Shown in pieces: positions 60,701-64,000 of a stretch of DNA of 64,000 nt. The position numbers and the translations under genes were made by a program. A model generated the notes under the pieces. It was given only the letters and a program-made list of their open reading frames with translations, did no database searches and had not been told where the DNA came from. Origin of the DNA: Haemaphysalis longicornis (lineage: Eukaryota > Arthropoda > Arachnida > Ixodida > Ixodidae); contig JABSTR010000944.1 in NCBI GenBank assembly GCA_013339765.2, positions 1 to 64,000 on the forward strand, read 5' to 3'. Each line of letters starts with the position of its first letter. The first letter of the stretch is position 1.

Positions 60701-62858
60701 CAAGATTGACACACAGAGAGTGGCAGGTAATGGAAGTGTAGGGCAGGCAAGTTGTTTTGTCGTATGCGCCGAATGTGTTACCAGTGGCTCCGGTGGCTGC
60801 GATAGTTCACTCGGTAAGTTTTAGTTTTTCCTGCTAGACCACACCGCTGTCACATATGCTTCCAGTCTCCGTTTGTCATGCGAAACATCATGAAATGGCG
60901 CGAGGGATGAAATGCATTTCTCAACTGGTAATGTCTCTGCAATTAAAGAATCTTTCGCCACCAGATAAACGCTGAGAGGGCTTCGGGGCAGTTGAACTTT
61001 GGTACGAGCCCAACTTGCTATTGGTCTTCAGTGTCCCTTAACAATAAGGGGGGACACTGGTCTTGAGGACATTTTTGTTATTTTTTAACCTATGTGCATG
61101 AGATTCACACATGGTGTGTATTTTAACATCCTGAGCACGAATATGCAGTCAGCTTCGTCTATAGGGTACAGGGGTAGAGTTGTGCAACATGTTATGCCAC
61201 TCCGTTTCGGGCAATTTTTTCGTTATCTACCTATGAAATACTCCAATAGCTTTTATCCCTTTGTGCCCTAGGAGGACCAGGGAGTGCAACTATACCACAG
61301 CAGCAATTTAAGCATTGTTTCTGCAATTGCTGTAAACTTCATAAGTGTCAGGGCATCAAATGCCAGTGTTCTTGTAAAACTAACGGCATAAAACCTTGTG
61401 CCAGCAAAAATAAATTCTGTACCTTTGATGTTTTATGGCACTGTTCAGTTCACAATTTTTCGAATGCAGCAAAAATGATACAGATACAAACCAGTACATT
61501 TCAAGTTATTGTGCTCGACAGCTGACCTTGTGGGAAAAAAATTGGTTCTGTGAAAACAGTGCCCGAAGTTTGGAAACATAAACATAGGCAAAAATGGTCG
61601 TTTACGTAACTTCAAAGGGAGACAGCTTTGTGAATACTTATGATACAGCTACGATATTTTGCAGGCACATTCATTAAAACCTGCAGACTGCAATAAATTA
61701 ATACAGAAAATTGATTTTTGGGGAAATTTTCGCTCCTCAAGACCAGTATTCCCCCCCTTAATGAGGGGATTCTCCGCCAGACTGGGTGGTCGTGGGTGCT
61801 GAAGGGAACCACAACATTTTCTGGCATAAATAATCGTGGGCGATCTAGAAAACAGAGGTGAGCTCCAAGTGGGAACCCCGATTTATGTACACGGTTATTT
61901 GGCTCAGTACCAGCATGGAACTCAAAAATCACTTTAATTTCGTGGAGCCCACCCCCTTTGAGGGTCACGGCCGTACATTTACGGCATCGGCAAACACTTT
62001 TAAATGGGCAATGACGTACATGTACGGCATCGCTTGTATCTTTAAAAAGCGCGCCTTTTTCGCCAACTTCTCTGCTTGGCATGTGCTGCCACACTTCGGA
62101 AATACGTCAAATTTTTTTCTTGCGCCGATGGCTTCTTCTTTTTATTTTTTTATTGATTTACTTACCCGGTACCCGGTGGGCGCCTCTCGCTTCTTGCGCC
62201 TGCCACAGACCAAGGTCGCCTGCGAAGCTGCTGAGGCTCTTTTCTCTTCTTTTTTTTTTTTTTTTGTATTTATGAGCGGTCCGCCGTCTATCGCTCCCGC
62301 ATCCGGCCGCGTGCAGCGGCTGGTTTCGTTATCGTCCTCCGGGCGCTTCAGCTTTTTGCACCCCGCGAAACTGATGTCTACTCTGATTTTGATTCACTCA
62401 AAAAGTGCCGGCTTGTTACTCTCTCGTTTTTATTTAGAATTTTTCTTGTGTAACGTCATAATAAAACCACATGCATGTCACAACACAAATGATTTTTTTG
62501 TCACTTTACAGTCACACAAAAAAATGTTTGATTATTTTTTTCTCGATATAGATTCGTCCGTACAATTTAAATCGGCAATAAAAAAACTCGACCCTGGGGG
62601 GACGCCTTTGGTGAAAAAATTCGACCCTCAAAGGGTTAATTAAGTAGTTTGATAGAGGACAGTACTGTTTGAAGTTCACTAGTGTATTCAAGCTGTGTGC
62701 GTCGGGCTGGTTCCAGTTCGATCCAGATCCTGACGGTGCGGCACACTGTGTGGACACTGGCCGTCGGGGGCAATCTTTGTGTACGTCTCCCTCTACGGAG
62801 TCAACCAGGCTCAAGTCCAGAGGCTTATGACCGTCAACACCCTGGAAAAGGCACAGAC
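48394..62858 (+). CDS. SLC5-family sodium/solute cotransporter, gene B (5' half, five coding exons)
   Basis: Spliced coding region of 48394-48747, 51555-51620, 56787-56906, 59432-59589 and 62717-62858, continuing past the window. Phases are 0, 0, 0, 2 and (by homology) 2. The product is the N-terminal half of a transporter of the same SLC5 branch as gene A: NKNMSVVPVAFSLMASFMSA, LGVPSENYYYGTQF, YLERRFGRATRLARSA, LYAPAVALSAVTGIS, GGMKAVLWTDLFQS and the YGVNQAQVQR block. Together the two genes cover the full family length, but they are separate genes because the YGVNQAQVQR exon occurs in both. The last two exons carry apparent indels, at least one of which is not compensated, so gene B is either miscalled or decaying. 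Confidence 0.85.
49390..50035 (-). mobile_element. Probable LINE/transposon fragment
   Basis: A GATGATGATGATATTTGGGC start, an A-rich stretch (49600-49635) and a GC-rich stretch with short minus-strand frames suggest an old element. No diagnostic motif was found. Confidence 0.3.
50168..51447. mobile_element. Tc1/mariner-type (Tigger-like) MITE with TA duplication
   Basis: The left end CAGTCAAACCTGCATGCAAC starts at 50170; the right end, reversed, is CAGTTAAACCTGGAAG ending at 51445. Both are flanked by TA (50168-50169 and 51446-51447). No transposase is present. A second element sits inside it at 50653-51157. Confidence 0.8.
50653..51157. mobile_element. piggyBac-type MITE with TTAA duplication, nested
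   Basis: Ends CCCTTTCAGACGC (from 50657) and GCGTCTGAAAGGG (to 51153) are an exact inverted pair. Each is flanked by TTAA. CCC...GGG ends with a TTAA duplication are typical of piggyBac elements. Subterminal GCTATGTACACAA occurs near both ends. No transposase is present. Confidence 0.85.
51555..51620 (+). CDS. Gene B exon 2: YLERRFGRATRLARSA
   Basis: The acceptor cactctttgccag ends at 51554 and the donor gtaagt starts at 51621; exactly 22 codons, phase 0 both sides. VYE joined to YLERRFGR gives the SLC5 motif VYEYLExRF, followed by ATRLARSATLIIQM. The exon is too short to stand alone but fits phase, splice sites and family order exactly. Confidence 0.92.
52029..52539. mobile_element. piggyBac-type MITE, copy of the 61951 family
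   Basis: Left end CCCTTTCAGGGTCAATGGTG and right end CGACAGTGAAAGGG, with decayed TTAA flanks (TGAA, TTTA). The inner block GGCATGTGCTGCCACACT is shared with 61951-62635. Confidence 0.65.
54609..55086. mobile_element. Tc1/mariner-like MITE, CAGTAG ends
   Basis: Left end CAGTAGGCTCGGGATAATTC and, reversed, right end CAGTAGACGAGCTCAATAATG. The word AATTCAAACT recurs inside. 478 bases, non-coding. The left flank is not a clear TA. Confidence 0.55.
56540..56750 (+). mobile_element. tRNA-derived SINE (Ruka-like) in gene B intron
   Basis: A box TGGCTTAGTTC, B box AGTTCAATCCC, then GCCGCAGTGGCTGTTTTTCT, GATGGAGG, GCGCCCGTGTG and a TCCATAGCTCTC tail region. The 3' end lies about 35 bases before the exon at 56787. 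Confidence 0.65.
56787..56906 (+). CDS. Gene B exon 3: LYAPAVALSAVTGIS helix and VGLVCTFYCTI
   Basis: The acceptor ttcttttctacag ends at 56786 and the donor gtgagt starts at 56907; 40 codons, phase 0 both sides. It reads VLYMAVVLYAPAVALSAVTG, then SKWLSIISVGLVCTFYCTI. In SLC5 the string VLYAPALALxxVTG and the VCTFYCTxGGMKA block span TM4-TM5; the GGMKA part follows in the next exon. No indel is seen. Confidence 0.93.
58530..58645. repeat. Hairpin palindrome with 45-bp arms
   Basis: GTCACTGACCAAGTCAATTG...TTTGGATCCCATA is mirrored by TATGGGATCCGAAACGTC...CAATTGACTTCGTCAGTGAC around a centre of about 17 bases. Weaker pairing extends further out (gttcataacgac against gttatgaaac). Confidence 0.85.
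59432..59589 (+). CDS. Gene B exon 4: GGMKAVLWTDLFQS, with two apparent compensating indels
   Basis: The acceptor cttacttttcag ends at 59431 and the donor gtgagc starts at 59590; 158 bases, phase 0 in and 2 out. It opens GGMKAVLWTDLFQSIL with the conserved WTDxFQ (Asp and Gln at positions linked to sodium coupling in NIS). After ATACTC the family sequence FLAMFAVVGVGTYR continues in the next frame, and MGGVYNVWSEG returns to the first frame at 59525. This implies one missing base near 59480-59482 and one extra near 59522-59524. Read literally, the segment becomes SSWPCLRWSVWARTV with no stop. The end GGRIEFL plus AA joins a T of the next exon to give Asn. Confidence 0.84.
59590..61040. other. 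Intron of gene B, nothing recognised
   Basis: Non-coding; the open frame at 59789-60232 has no family likeness. Confidence 0.4.
61043..61765. mobile_element. Foldback/MITE with TAAGGGGGG ends
   Basis: Left end TAAGGGGGGACACTGGTCTT followed by GAGGACATTTT; the right end, reversed, is TAAGGGGGGGAATACTGGTC followed by TTGAGGAGCG. The inverted ends are about 30 bases with small gaps. No coding sequence. Confidence 0.75.
61951..62639. mobile_element. piggyBac-type MITE close to gene B exon 5
   Basis: Left end CCCTTTGAGGGTCACGG and right end CGACCCTCAAAGGG, followed by TTAA. The inner sequence matches the copy at 52029-52539 (CATGTACGGCATCGCTTGTA against CATGTGCGTCATCGCTTGTG). Its right end lies about 80 bases before the exon at 62717. 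Confidence 0.75.
62717..62858 (+). CDS. Gene B exon 5: FDPDP / YGVNQAQVQR block, frameshifted
   Basis: The acceptor gctggttccag ends at 62716 and the donor gtgagg starts at 62859. It is 142 bases against 141 for the homologous gene A exon. Compared with that exon there is a missing T at the acceptor, an extra base at 62731-62732 (CCTGACG) and an extra A at 62772-62773 (GGCAATC). The first two cancel; the third is not compensated, so the literal product after LAVGG leaves the family frame. The conserved codons for YGVNQAQVQRLMT and TLEKAQ are all present in the shifted frame. It is either a consensus error or a disabling mutation. Confidence 0.8.
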
Positions 62859-64000
62859 GTGAGGCAACGTTTGACCTCCCCATTCTTCCGTTGCAAAGGA
62901 TAGTTTGCCAGCCCGAGTTGAGCAGGGCACACGACGTTTTCAAAGGCTCTACCTTATATTCCTGTCACACGGCACTTCGATCCGGATTGAAGTGAAGCGC
63001 AATTGACTTTCCGAGTGTGCTCGACATAGCTGCACTGCCGCTGCTACACAGGCACGGTTCAATCCCGACCGAGAAGTTGCACCGTTTGCACTTGTGTATG
63101 CCAGACAGAACTAAAAATGTACTTTGCGGCCTGCGTTTGGTAACTTTGCGCGTCGTAGGTATACGTAACTATATAATGTTACCGCACGCTTATTTGGGTC
63201 AAGTTATTTGATACAATTTCTGGTGTGCTTGAAGTTATCAACTTCTGTGTCATTAGTCAGCGAGGACGAGAGTATCGCCGCTTTCGTCCGATCACACTTG
63301 GAAACCTCGATCGCGCTTGAGAAACCATGGATTGCGTTCGAGTGGGATTGGGCTCGATCGTGATTGAAACTGCCGTGTTAGCAGCGCCCGATCCGGATTG
63401 AGCTCGATCCGGATAGACTAAACTGCTATTGAAAGTGCCCGTGTGACAGGGGTGTAACTTATTTTGCTGCTCTTTTGTCCTGCCTCAACTATGGAAGAAA
63501 TCGTTTTTTAAACTTAGTTTGCTTACAAGAAGTTATGGCCAAACCAATTTGTACAACGCTCTCTGCAACAGTGTTTTCTTCATCTCGGACGAAAGTACTG
63601 CAAAAAGGATTGTCGTAATTATTGTTGCAATTGTTGAAGAAATAATTGGTACCATCTTATTTTCGCCCTTAGTACTTTCATTTTGCATTTAGTTTTTTGT
63701 TTGTGCATACATTTGTAATTGCATGTGTATTATCTTCACCCAACTATGCATCAAGTGTGAAGCTTGGGAACTCAACCTCCATTTGCAACCATGGTTGTAA
63801 CAGTTGGGCACTGTTATCACATTTTTTTCTTGCATATAATCTTATTTAGAACTTTGAATGGGTCTTAAAATTTCTGTGTAACAAATTTGGACACTGCGTC
63901 AAAACGTATATACTAGCATAATCGAACTTTGCAAACGATTCGTGGCATTGGTTGTTGTTAGCACAACATTTTGGCTGTGGCTTTATAGAACTCTTCAACT
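62859..64000. other. Intron of gene B to window end
   Basis: No further SLC5 exon is seen. CGATCCGGATTG-type words recur at 62980-63420 and suggest an old inverted element (GATCCGGATTGAAGTG against CACTTTCAATAGCAG is only weak). Confidence 0.4.

Overview
The window is eukaryotic: GT-AG introns split conserved exons, intergenic space is long, and most of the sequence is decayed transposable elements. Three degenerate SINEs of the kind common in hard ticks, tick-type LINE, Ty3/Gypsy and hAT remnants, and CG-bearing tandem repeats point to a hard tick (Ixodida). The species cannot be fixed from sequence alone.

The only host genes I can support are two tandem, same-strand members of the sodium/solute symporter family SLC5, of the monocarboxylate/multivitamin/iodide transporter group. 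Gene A (620-22062, +) enters the window already in progress and contributes its last seven coding exons, from the YGVNQAQVQR region to the stop codon. Gene B (48394 to beyond 62858, +) starts in the window at a well-placed ATG, contributes five coding exons and runs off the right edge. Homologous exons (620-760 and 62717-62858) share intron position and phase and lie about 62 kb apart, which indicates tandem gene duplication. Three of the twelve coding exons carry apparent small indels against the family pattern (20783-20993, 59432-59589, 62717-62858). They are either consensus errors or signs of decay.

The introns of gene A (1-22 kb) hold a STPR-like arginine-rich ORF, a repeat-broken hAT copy, a hAT element with an exact 8-bp target-site duplication (5191-5198 and 9694-9701) that itself carries a 2-kb foldback element, several foldback/MITE elements, and a 105-bp tandem duplication. 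The interval between the genes (22-48 kb) is a transposon graveyard: a satellite of about 150 bp, SINEs, two LINE remnants, a GC-rich hAT-type element inserted in LINE coding sequence with an exact 8-bp duplication, a second hAT transposase relic, a Ty3/Gypsy pol relic and another foldback arm. The introns of gene B (48.7-64 kb) carry Tc1/mariner-type and piggyBac-type non-autonomous elements, one nested in the other, and a piggyBac-type element ending about 80 bp before a coding exon.

No rRNA gene, functional tRNA gene, CRISPR array or bacterial feature is seen.
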